Positions 21,537 to 31,400 of a stretch of 54,873 nt of DNA are shown here, piece after piece. The number at the start of each line of letters is the position of its first letter. Position 1 is the stretch's first letter. Both the position numbers and the translations under genes were made by a program. Source of the DNA: a virus; the IMG/VR virus record IMGVR_UViG_3300031576_000054, positions 1 to 54,873 of that record, one strand, 5' to 3'. A model generated the notes under the pieces. The model saw only the letters and a list, made by a program, of their open reading frames with translations, was not told the origin of the DNA and searched no databases.

Positions 21537-21994
21537 GGCATTCTCGCTGCGCGGAACGGAGCCGAAAGGTACGGGTCGTCGCTATAGGCGCCCGCGCCCC
21601 ATCCCGTGATGACCGCGCCGCCCGGCCGTCGCACCCACTCCTCGATCGGGGCCTGAAATTTCGCCCAGGGATTCGGTCCTGGCGGCTGGACCGGCGGTGG
21701 AGGAGGGATGGGCGGTCCGCCAGCCGTCGGCAACGTCTCGCCCATGACGCCGATCCGCGGTGTCGCGAGCGTAGGCCCGCCCAAGGTGACGAAGTCCGGG
21801 CCAAGACCGCTGGCGGAGCCTGGACCGACCGATGCGCCCAAGCGGCTCATATTGACCAAGTCGAGTCCGGTCGGCCCAAACCTGCCAAACGCAGGCGGGA
21901 CGACAGGGCCACCACCAGCACCAGGCGGAGGCATCAGGGAGAGTCTGCGCGACAAGTCGTGCACGGTCGCACCCATCCCAGGCGGCCAAGCCAT
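21533..21994 (-). CDS. Proline- and glycine-rich virion-type protein (153 aa)
   Basis: The ATG follows AGGAG. The product is mostly disordered, Pro/Gly-rich, with a block of seven prolines (PPIPPPPPVQPPGP) near residue 105 and a short structured C-terminal end. Such linkers occur in phage structural or tail-tip proteins. No family was recognised. Confidence 0.6.
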   Translation of the reverse strand: MAWPPGMGATVHDLSRRLSLMPPPGAGGGPVVPPAFGRFGPTGLDLVNMSRLGASVGPGSASGLGPDFVTLGGPTLATPRIGVMGETLPTAGGPPIPPPPPVQPPGPNPWAKFQAPIEEWVRRPGGAVITGWGAGAYSDDPYLSAPFRAARMP

Positions 21995-22025
21995 GGTTCG
22001 ATCTCCTAGCTGCAACCCGGACAAC

Positions 22026-22343
22026 TCACGGGAACACCGCTCTCTTGATGAAGTACACGACGGCCGAGATCAACAGAAGGATCAGCGTCCCGGCGATCGC
22101 TCGGTGCTCGCTCCGGTGCCGGTCCATCCCGGCCTGGTGCTGCGTCACGAGGGTCTCGACCGCCGTCAGTCGTCGGTCGAACGCCATCGCCTCCGTGAGT
22201 TTCACGATGGCCTGGGCAATCCCGGAAAGCGCGATGGCCGTCGTCTCTCCGGACTTCGCCATCGCGCCGACGCCAGCCGAGATCGCGCCGAGCGCGTCGA
22301 CGATGATCTTGTCGCGGAGCGTTCCATCATCACTAGGTGGCAT
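22026..22343 (-). CDS. XhlA-like small membrane protein (candidate holin or accessory)
   Basis: This 105-residue protein has an N-terminal soluble helix, a coiled-coil-like middle (RRLTAVETLVTQHQAGMDRHRSEHR) and a C-terminal transmembrane segment (AIAGTLILLLISAVVYFI) followed by KRA. This is the layout of XhlA/hemolysin-accessory phage proteins. It is a candidate holin partner; its SD is weak. Confidence 0.6.
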   Translation of the reverse strand: MPPSDDGTLRDKIIVDALGAISAGVGAMAKSGETTAIALSGIAQAIVKLTEAMAFDRRLTAVETLVTQHQAGMDRHRSEHRAIAGTLILLLISAVVYFIKRAVFP

Positions 22344-22388
22344 TGAACCGACCCTTCTTCCTGTCAAGTGTCGCAATCGCCGTGTCTT

Positions 22389-23126
22389 CTAGCCGGTAAA
22401 GCTGTTCCCCGCGCCGCCATTGAACAGGTCGCTGATCTCCTGTGCGGACAAGACCTTCTTCCACACACCTAATTCATCAATATCGTGATTTGGGACAGTA
22501 TGTCCCGCTCCTATATCCCCCACTTGGAAATCAAATGGTCCGGCAAAAACTCCTGACGCATAAGCTAAAGTTCCACCGAGAACCCCATCGACATATATTT
22601 TGATTGTGTCCCCTACGCTATCATGTATTGCGATGATGAGATTGTAGGTTCCCACAGAAAGATTCTGCGAACTTATAACGGAAAACGAATCTACACCATT
22701 GGGAGACACGGCGAATCCTGCTTTATCGGGATGCCCAGTACCAGCCATAGCAAGGGCGTACGCTTTTTGTACAGAGTCTTCCCATGAACCGCAATGACCA
22801 TAATGGTCTAGCGTGGCCACCCGCCTTTTCACCCAATACGCTATCGAGAAGTCGATGTTCCCCATCGTGAGATCGGCTGTGATTGCTCTGGACAGGTGTT
22901 TTAGTCCGGTCGTCTCGCACATCAACGCATTGCCGCGTTTCCCGGCGACGTTTCCAGGTGCGTTGACCGGAGACAAGTGGTTGGTCCCCTTCTGATCGAC
23001 GCGAGTGCCGCTAGCCTCCTCAAGTTTCCAGTAGGCTACGAGCCCTGTCGTGAGGGTACCGGCCGTGTCGAGAATCCAGCCAACCCCAGCCGCCCGCCTC
23101 CGTCTGTCGCGCCCTCTACGTCTCAT
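22389..23126 (-). CDS. LamG/concanavalin-like jelly-roll protein (245 aa)
   Basis: After a short N-terminal basic tail the product matches the laminin-G-like jelly-roll pattern: LVAYWKLEEASG near 29, FSIAYWVKR and GTYNLIIAIHDSVGDTIKIYVDG, then DELGVWKKVLSAQEISDLFNGG at the end. Such domains bind carbohydrate and are common on phage tails and decoration proteins. Codons are AT-richer than the surroundings. GAGGAG precedes the ATG. Confidence 0.8.
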   Translation of the reverse strand: MRRRGRDRRRRAAGVGWILDTAGTLTTGLVAYWKLEEASGTRVDQKGTNHLSPVNAPGNVAGKRGNALMCETTGLKHLSRAITADLTMGNIDFSIAYWVKRRVATLDHYGHCGSWEDSVQKAYALAMAGTGHPDKAGFAVSPNGVDSFSVISSQNLSVGTYNLIIAIHDSVGDTIKIYVDGVLGGTLAYASGVFAGPFDFQVGDIGAGHTVPNHDIDELGVWKKVLSAQEISDLFNGGAGNSFTG

Positions 23127-23304
23127 TCCGGTCTCCTCGAGCGTGGGTCGTTCCGAACCTCGGTTCCAAACCTACCGCACCAGTTCGCGCGATTACAAGT
23201 CGCTCGGCACCCGCTACTCCCGGCAGCGCACCCGCCGTTTCTGTCGCACTCGGAGCGGTTCCAGTTGTAACGATGGTGAAATCTGCTTCGACTTTGTTCG
23301 CCAT
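23116..23304 (-). CDS. Small beta-rich hypothetical protein (62 aa)
   Basis: The ATG follows GGGAGG. The product is Thr/Ala/Gly-rich with short strands (ADFTIVTTGTAPS, then AERLVIARTGAVG). The end overlaps the LamG gene by 11 bases. It may be a minor virion protein. No family was recognised. Confidence 0.55.
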   Translation of the reverse strand: MANKVEADFTIVTTGTAPSATETAGALPGVAGAERLVIARTGAVGLEPRFGTTHARGDRNET

Positions 23305-23325
23305 AAATTCCTCCCACGTTCCAAT

Positions 23326-23529
23326 CTATGGAGGTACTTTCACGAGTTTGTCAAACGCGGACGCAACCGCGTTGTTGACCACGGTCTGTTCGCCCGGGTT
23401 GAGCGCAGACGAGCATTCCAGCCAGATCGACGCACCGCTGATTTTGACAGCCGTGACCTTTGGGCTCGCCGCCTTCACAGCAAGTTCGATGGCGTTCTTG
23501 TCGAAACCCCACCGGTAGATCGTCGGCAT
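23326..23529 (-). CDS. Hypothetical protein (67 aa)
   Basis: It starts directly after the tail-spike stop. The product has helix and strand elements (KNAIELAVKAASPKVTAVKISGASIWLECS) and a C-terminal helix (NNAVASAFDKLVKV). It is likely a small tail-associated protein. No family was recognised. Confidence 0.6.
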   Translation of the reverse strand: MPTIYRWGFDKNAIELAVKAASPKVTAVKISGASIWLECSSALNPGEQTVVNNAVASAFDKLVKVPP

Positions 23530-25440
23530 CTAGTACATCTCCACCTGAACGTACACATCGGTCGTGCCGGTCGCAATAGCCGAGACCGCCTTGAGGCTGA
23601 TGTCGTCTCCCGGCTCGAGATCCACGGAGAGCGTCTGATTTTCGACGTACGTGTTTGCGTCCGAGAGCGAGACCGTGAGTACAGTATCGACACCGTTCTT
23701 CCGCAGCGTGAACACGTCCGTCTTGCCCGCACCCGGTGCTATCACCGCGCGGACGACGAGTCCCTTGATGACATACGGGCGGTTCACCTTGATCTTCGTT
23801 TCGGCCACGCTTGAAGTCCCAGTACCGGGCCGCATGAACCGCGTCACGCCTCCGAGCAAGGCCCCGTCGTCGCCCCAGAAGAAAACCGACGAGTTCTCGA
23901 CGGCCTTGAACGCGAGTCCGTTCGCCGCCTTGTTCACGAGAACGCACGAGCCGAGTTCGAGCGTCCCGGCGGTCTGCGAGAGGTCGGCGGTCGTTCCGTT
24001 GACTGCCCCGCTGTCCATCGAGAGCAGCGCGCCCGCTTGATTCACTTCGGCACCAATGGCCGTCCCGGTTGTCGCGGCCGTAATCGCGGACAGCATGTTC
24101 ACGTCACGCGTGTGGAAGTTCTGCACGTTCGTATCGACCAGAAGGGCGCGGACCTTCGCGGCCCCGACGCCACGGGCAATGAGAGTCGTTGCCCGAACCG
24201 CGCTCGTCTCCCGGCCGGGAAGCCCCGTGGATTGCGACCGAACCGCGAAAACGTTCTTCGCCACCGCACCAGGCGCGGCACTGGCGTCGGCCGTGACGAC
24301 GGTGCGCCGGAGTTTCGCGGTTGCAGAGGAGGTTCCGGTGTAGAGGATGGTCGTGATATTGACATCCGTGGTCGTCGTGAGTTTCGGGGTCACGTCCTCC
24401 AAGCGCGCCGACGCGGGGAACGTGATGAGAACGGTATCAACCGTGGCACCGAGCATCTGGATCGTCGTGTTGAAGCTCGACAGCCCCTTGAGCGTAACGC
24501 CCGACGGGATCGTGATTCCGGCCGCGAGGTTGTAGGTGTTAGGCAGGAGCAGGGTCGTGTCGCCGGCCAGCGCTGCCGCCAGCGCCGCCGGGATCGTCTT
24601 GAACGGCCTGGACAGCCGCTCGCGTTGGCCGGTTGCATCGTCGCCCCAGGCTCCGTCCACCCAAACGGTATTCCCGGTGATGAGGTCTGCCTCGCCGGTG
24701 ACCTGGGGGCGGAACTGGAAGGCGGTCTGCCCACGGGTCAGGATGACGTTCGTGAAGCACATCCCCAGGCCGCCGAAGCTGCCGTCGATCTCCAGCCGAA
24801 CCCGGACGCTCGTCGTCGTCGGCTGCGTCTCGAACCGAAGCGCGTCGGCATGCAGGCCCGGCGCCCGGTCCCACAGGTTGGCCGGGATGAAGTCGGAATT
24901 GAGCGACAGGACGTGGGTGGTGGCCGCGCCGTCGTTCTCGATGACGCGGACCTGCGCGAAGAGGACGGACCCCGGATTCGACTTGAACCAGAACGCGAGC
25001 GTGTGCATCATCTCTCCGCACACCGCCACGTCCTGGTAGATCCCAGCCGGGTTGTTCGGGAAGAAGCACTGGAGGCAGACCGCACAGTGCGCACAATCGG
25101 GGAGACCGACAGTGTCCTTGGTCAGGGTTGGAATCGAGAAGACGGTCCAGTCCCGTGGCGCGGCCGGCGGCACGAAATCGCAAAAGTCCGAGTTCTTGAG
25201 CAGGTTCTCGCCGGTCTCGGCCAGGAGGCCGGTGTTCAGCCGCCCGAGCGAATCGGCCGTCCTGCGGAAGGTGCTCTTGAGCCGCTCGCCCGCGTTCGTC
25301 ACTTTGGCCTTGAGCGTCTCTAAGCCCTGACGGATCCTCTCCTGCTCCTTCAACCCCAGCGTCCCGCGGAGTTCGAGCAACCGGTCGATCTCGGTCATCC
25401 CTAGGTCGATGGTCGCCAAGTCGTCGTCGGAAGGCGTCAT
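23530..25440 (-). CDS. Tail spike or tail fibre with beta-helix domain (636 aa)
   Basis: An N-terminal helical part (to about 75) is followed by a jelly-roll-like module (about 80-240) and then a right-handed beta-helix region (about 260-560), introduced by FKTIPAALAAALAGDTTLLL and GITIPSGVTLKG, a pattern of pectin-lyase-like tail spikes. The end is another beta module. It would bind or degrade the host surface polysaccharide. The start overlaps the giant gene stop (ATGA). Confidence 0.75.
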   Translation of the reverse strand: MTPSDDDLATIDLGMTEIDRLLELRGTLGLKEQERIRQGLETLKAKVTNAGERLKSTFRRTADSLGRLNTGLLAETGENLLKNSDFCDFVPPAAPRDWTVFSIPTLTKDTVGLPDCAHCAVCLQCFFPNNPAGIYQDVAVCGEMMHTLAFWFKSNPGSVLFAQVRVIENDGAATTHVLSLNSDFIPANLWDRAPGLHADALRFETQPTTTSVRVRLEIDGSFGGLGMCFTNVILTRGQTAFQFRPQVTGEADLITGNTVWVDGAWGDDATGQRERLSRPFKTIPAALAAALAGDTTLLLPNTYNLAAGITIPSGVTLKGLSSFNTTIQMLGATVDTVLITFPASARLEDVTPKLTTTTDVNITTILYTGTSSATAKLRRTVVTADASAAPGAVAKNVFAVRSQSTGLPGRETSAVRATTLIARGVGAAKVRALLVDTNVQNFHTRDVNMLSAITAATTGTAIGAEVNQAGALLSMDSGAVNGTTADLSQTAGTLELGSCVLVNKAANGLAFKAVENSSVFFWGDDGALLGGVTRFMRPGTGTSSVAETKIKVNRPYVIKGLVVRAVIAPGAGKTDVFTLRKNGVDTVLTVSLSDANTYVENQTLSVDLEPGDDISLKAVSAIATGTTDVYVQVEMY

Positions 25441-28400
25441 CTGGCTTGGGCCTCCTCGCGAGCACGCAGCGCCCGGCCGCGTAGCATCTGGATCTTTTCC
25501 TTCGGGATCCGTTCCATCGCCATCGCGCGCGCCATCTCCGGGTTCTCGGCCGCGATCTCGCGGACCGCCTGCCTGCGTAGCGCCATCATTATCTTGCGGA
25601 ACACGAATTTCCGCTCCGGGAGCGACAGCGCGCGGTACTTCTCGCGCCCAATCACGCCCGGCATGACGCGCTCGGCCAACTCCCCGGTCCGTTGGGTCAC
25701 GGCCAAGTCAACGTCCGCGACCCCCACCCTACCGCGGAACTCCTGCTCGGTCAAACCCAAACTCGCGGCCTCGCTTTCGACCGGGTGGATGGTCTCGATC
25801 GCGGCCGCTGGCGGGACGAGCCCTCTGGTAAGCGGCCGCTCGATGGTCCTTGGCTCGGCGCGGAAGGGGCTCGGGAGCGCGGGCAGCGCACGCGCCACGC
25901 CCGGCACGTTGACCATCGCAGGCCCAACCACGCGCCCGGCCCACTCGGGCAGCGCCTCCGGCCCCGTCCGCGCGGCCCTGACCACCGCCTCCTCCTCGAC
26001 CCCGGCACCCGCCAAGAGGAGCCGGATCTGGTTGAAGGGAACCGTGAAGCGCGCGAGGTACTGGCCGATGAACGACGCGACGTAGTCGGCCGCCGTGTCG
26101 GGATTGATGTCGGGCCGCAACATCTCGATCAGGACCAGCGACGTCCCGGCGATCCGGTTGATCGGGAGGACTCCCTGGATCGCGTCGGCCCAACTTATGT
26201 TCCACTCCTGCCGCACCGCGTCCTGGAGTTCGGCCCCATTGGCCCAATGTTTCCCGCTCTTGATCGCGATCCGCAGGAGTTCGGCGAAGAAGAGGTACTG
26301 GGCGAACGGGGCGAATGGTCTCATGTCGATCTGCTTGTCGCCGACCTTGATCTTGTACCACTTGTCGCCGCCCATGTACTCGCGGAGCGCGTACGCACCA
26401 GCGAGGAGGACCGTCCCCGTAAGCGCCTTCGATGTGATCTCGGCGAACCTAGCCTTAGCCTCCGGCGTCGCCTTCCCCACCAGCGCGGCCGCGGGCAAAT
26501 CCCTCCACGACCTCTTGGCCCCCGGCCAGAACAGCGCCAACGCGCCCAGCGGGTTGTGCTCGAGGAGTTTCTGGTATGTCCAGGCGAAGAACCGCGGGAA
26601 CGCATAGATCGTGTCGAGCATCGGAACCGCGCGGTACATCCCGGCGATCACGTTGCCGAGCCTATCGCCTTTCTTGACCAGCGCGGCCGACACGTCCAGC
26701 CCGGCCTCGACTGCCTCGCTGATGTAGGACTCCGGGATGATGGAAGGCGTCCGGTAGGCCTCGCGCACGGCCCCTTGGCCCGTGACCCTCGTGCCCGCCA
26801 CATCAACCCCGCGCTCCGCGATGATCGACCGCAGCATCGCGTCAGCCCCGAAGTTGCGGCTCCAATTCTCTTGCAACCGCGCCGGCGTCGTCACGAGGTT
26901 CATGAACTTCTCGCCCAGGGTTGCGGCGGCCGCAACCGCGCCCGTCCGGCCCGGGTCGCCTACGCCGAGTTGTGCGGCCAAGTAGGGGAAGGTCCTCATC
27001 ACGCGGTCGAACTGCGCGCGTCGGTCGGCCTTCGCGACGTGGCCGATCATCGCGCTCACCATTTCGAGCGCCACGCGATTGCCCTCCGGGCGCCCGCCGA
27101 GCCTTCCTTCGATCGCCCGGTCGAGCGCGATCCAGAGCGCGTTGGCGACCCCGGCCTCCGCGTTGCGGATTTGGGTCGGAACGCCGGCGATCATGAGTCG
27201 GATCGACGCCCGCGAGATCGGGACGTACCCCGGCCACCAGGACCAAGGCTGGATCCGTGCGCCGCCGTACTTGACGTGCTGCCACCAAGTCAACTCAACC
27301 TCGCCGAGTTCCTGGAGAACCCGAAGGGCGTCGCGGTTCGACACGAAGAGGTCGGTGTACTGTCCCGCGTCGAGCTCGCCGAACGCCCGGCCCGAGCCGG
27401 ACCAGTGGCGGCGGACCGGTCCGGGTTGGGTGCCCGAGACCGTCACGCGCGCCGGCTCCTGCGGGAGCGACTCGACCCTCCGGCGCGCACCCCGTTCGTC
27501 CACGACGGCTTCGAGAAGCGTCCGGCCTTCGGCATCCTCTGCCACGATCCGGACCGGTCCGCGCTTCAACACCTCGCGGTTGAGCCAGCGACGGACCTGC
27601 GACAGAACGTTCAAGGTCTGGCCCGCCAGCGTCGCCGACCACTTGAGCGCCCCGCCGGCGGTCAGGGCGTACTTCTGCTTGAGCCAGGTCATGTACTGGT
27701 GGGCGAAGTCCGGCATCGTGGTACCGAACATCTCGATCACCGCCGGTAGGCTCTCGACCGGGACGGTCCCGTCGTCCATCAACTCGGCCATCTGGCGGTT
27801 GATCCGCTCCTTACCGCGCGCCGCCTCGGTGCCGGCGAGCAGGTCCGCGGCCTCCTCGGCCGAACGCGCCATGAAAGCGTCGCGTACATCCTTCACCCGC
27901 TCAACCTTGAGCGTCTTGGTCCAGACGCCGGGAGCGGGCTCGCCAGGAGGGCCTGCGGGCGACGGCGTGGGCGGACCAGCCGGAGGCGCCGGGGGCTTCG
28001 CGGGCGGCGGCGTGGGCGGCGGGACTGCCCCAGCCGGGGGGCGCACGGGCGGGGCCGGAGCAGGTTCCGCGGCCGGTGGCCGAAGCACCGGCGGTGCGGC
28101 GGGCGGAGCTGCCTCCGGAGGCCGCGGGGCGCGCGCTTCGGTCAGCGGGACGAAATCGTCGGTCAACGGCCCCGCTTCCGTCAGGTCGGCGTAGAGCTTC
28201 GACATGTCCTCCGGCTTGGCTTCCTCGGGAACCGGCGGGGTCGGTGCGGCCTTCGGCTTGGCTTTCCGGAGCGTCCCGCCCTGGACGACCACAACCTGAC
28301 CTGGCCCCAGGTCCGCGCCGGTGCCGTCCGGTCCGACGACCCGAATGAACCCAGGCGCGATCCCCTTCTCGGCGCGCCACTTCTCTTCGCCGATCATCCA

Positions 28401-31400
28401 GGTGTCGCCCGGCGACAGCTTCTCGGACTCCAGGTTGATCCACTCGGGCTCCTCGGCCGCCGCTCGAATTGCTTCGGCAGCGGTCACTGGGGGCCTCTCC
28501 GGCGGAACCCTCGGTGCCTTCTCACCGAACGCCGCGGCTTGGCTCTGCGTGGCCGGCGGGGGCGGAGTGCCTTCCGGCGGTTCCGCTCCAGGAGGACCCG
28601 GGGCGGCGGGCGGCGCCGGTGGCCTCGGCGGCTTGATCGGAGGCGCTCCAGCGACCGGCGGGGCAGGCGCTTCCGGCGGTCTGGCTGGTGCGGGTACCGC
28701 TGGGACTTCTGGCGGTCTGGGTTCCGGTACCAGCGCTGCTGCTCGGATCGCCTCCGCTGCGGTGCGGGGGGGCGGGCGCGCGGCCTCCGGGGCTGTCGGC
28801 GGGCGGCCTGCCTCGGCCGGGACGCGCTCGCCCGGTTTCAACTTGGCGGCGATTTCCAACGCCTCCTCGATGTCCTTCCCCATCGCTTCAAGGATCTCTT
28901 CGGGCACGTCCAACACGGAGACGTCGCCCGACACGACCGCCTTGAGCGTCTTCATCTTCGTGCCGAGGATCGAGGCGTTGACCCTGTCGATGTTCGTGTC
29001 GCCGAACAGCCAGTAGATTCTGGGGTTCGATTTCGTGGTGAGACGCCAGATGCGCCCGGCTGCCTGGACCGCCGGAACAGCCGAAAACGGGGCGGTCACG
29101 ACGATCATGGTCCGCGGCGCGTTGCCCACGCGGTCGTCCAGGTTGATCCCGGTCCCGCCGGATTCAATGGTGGCGATCAGCACCTTGGCACGCCCGCTCT
29201 GGAACCGCTCCATCGCCTCGCCTCCGGTCATGTCGGCGCCGCCGTGCATCTCGGCGATGTCGCGCACACCGCGTTCCTCGAGTGCGGCCTTGAGCGAAGC
29301 CGCCGTGCCCTCGCTGGCGTGGATGATCTCCCGGAAGCGTTCTCCACCTGGTCCCCTGCGCCAGACCCCAACCTCGCTCATGTTGACGCGTTGGATGAAC
29401 AGCACGACCTGGCGACCCTCGCCCAGTTCGGCCTCCGCGATCCGCACGGACTCGGCGATCTTGTAGGGCTCCTGCTGTAGCCTCTGGTGGATCCGCACCA
29501 TCCGCTTCGGCAGACCAGCCTGCTCGATCAGCGCCATCGTCCGGTGCGCCTCGGCCGGCAACGGGATCGTCCGGAACCGCACGTCGACCCCGTCCATGCC
29601 GATCTCGCGCTTGATCGTCTGGCCCGCGGCGGTCAGCCGCTCGAACACCCCGCTGAGCCGACGGTACGCCTCCTCGGCGCCGATGTGAGGCGCGATCACC
29701 CAGCGCTGCTGCGTGCTGCCGGGGATCCGCTGAAGCCGCAGGCCCATTTTCCGGTACGCTTCCTGGGCCGACATGCCTTCCAAGATCCCGGTGCGCGCCA
29801 GGTACTCGATGTGGTAGGGCTTGTCATACGGCGTCGCGCTGGCGAAGAGGACGGACTTAGCCCTTTCGACCGCACCCATAATGACCGCGCCCTGGCGGGT
29901 GGCGTCGAGGTTCTTGGCGGCGTGCGATTCGTCCAGGATCAGGACGGTCTCGGGCGTGATCGCCTGCGCAACCTGATGGATCTGGCTGTAGTTCGTGACG
30001 TGGATTCGGCCGGGCGTGAGGACCGGGTCCCGCGGACGATTCGGGCCGAGCCAACTCGTGATCTCAACGCCCATCGCGGCGGCGTCGTCGCGGAAGGATC
30101 CGCGAATCACGCCGTCTGGTGCCTTGAGGACCTCGGCCTTCGTGACGATCAGGACGGGCGCGCCGCGGTCTGCGTACGTCTGCGCGACCGCGAGCTCCTG
30201 GCGCGTTTTTCCAACGCCGGTTCCGTCAGAAAGAAGGAATCCGCCGTCGGGCTTGGGGCGATCCATGGCGGCTAACGCCTTGGCAACGCCCTGTTGCTGC
30301 GCGTCGGTCAGGTGTTGAGAAACGCGCGGAGCAATCCCAGAGGCATCGACTCGAGCGGTAAGGTTCGGTCGGACCGTGAGGACGGTTCCAATCCCTGCCG
30401 GACCAGGAAGGCGTCCAGCGCCTCGGCCGCCAACTCCTCCTGCGACATCGCGAACTCCGGCAACTCCGGGTTCTGCGGAGGGTTCGGCTCCAGCGGGGAC
30501 GGTTCGGGCGGGTTGTCGTTTCGCATCGGCGACCTCCTTGACGGTGGGGCCCTCCGCTGCCCGCAGTGTAACCGGTTCGGGCTCCGGTTTCAAGGGCGGT
30601 GCTTCGGCGGCAGCGCGAATCGCCTCGGCTGCGGTCTTTGGCCGTCGGACCGTCACCGGCTTCCAGTCCGCCTCAGCGATTCCACGCAGTACGTCGAGCA
30701 TCTCGTCAACATCGCCGGTCGGCGTGAGCGACGGCCGTTCCATGCCGCCCGCCCCCCTCGGCGGTCCGAGGCGGGCGGCCGCCTCGTCGATCACGACGCC
30801 GTCGATCGACCTCATGAAGTGTGGAACCGACATGAATTCCTCAAGGCCACGGATCGCCCGCACCTTCCCGGCCTCGTCCCTGATGACGAAGTTGAGCAGC
30901 TTGTTGCCTGGAGCGTCCACGAAGTAGGCCGCAAGCCCCTTCGCGATGGTGCTGACATCGCCTCCTTTCGTCCGGATCAGGCGGTTCGCTGCGATGACTT
31001 GTCCCGGTGTCAGACCCGGCCGCACCCCCTCGGGGCGGATGCGGTTCGTCTCCAGGAGCCGCAGGACCAATTCGGCATGCTCTTGTCGTCCGACAGCCGC
31101 CTCTTCCTCGAACGGAGCCCGCTCCCGCGCGTCGTCCAGCGAGAGCTCACCCGACGGTCTCCGGCTGCCCTCATCCATCGGGATCTGGTCGCCCGATTGG
31201 ACCAACCGATCGGTCTCCGGCCCGACGATCCGCAGCTTCGCGGGGTTCTTCGTCGGCTCGACCTCGTACTTCTGACCGCTGATCGTGAACTCGTCGCCGG
31301 GCGCAAGGTCGCCGCCGCGGACGTTGACAAACCGCAGGGCAGGCGGCAGCTCCGGCTCTCTCGGAGGTGTCGGTACGGGCGGTTCCGGGATCCGTTCGGT

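Noticed and set aside
24037-25323. Long plus-strand frames opposite the tail spike, giant protein and portal
   Set aside because: They are open because of high GC in the third codon position of the real genes; they have no SD and Arg-rich products.
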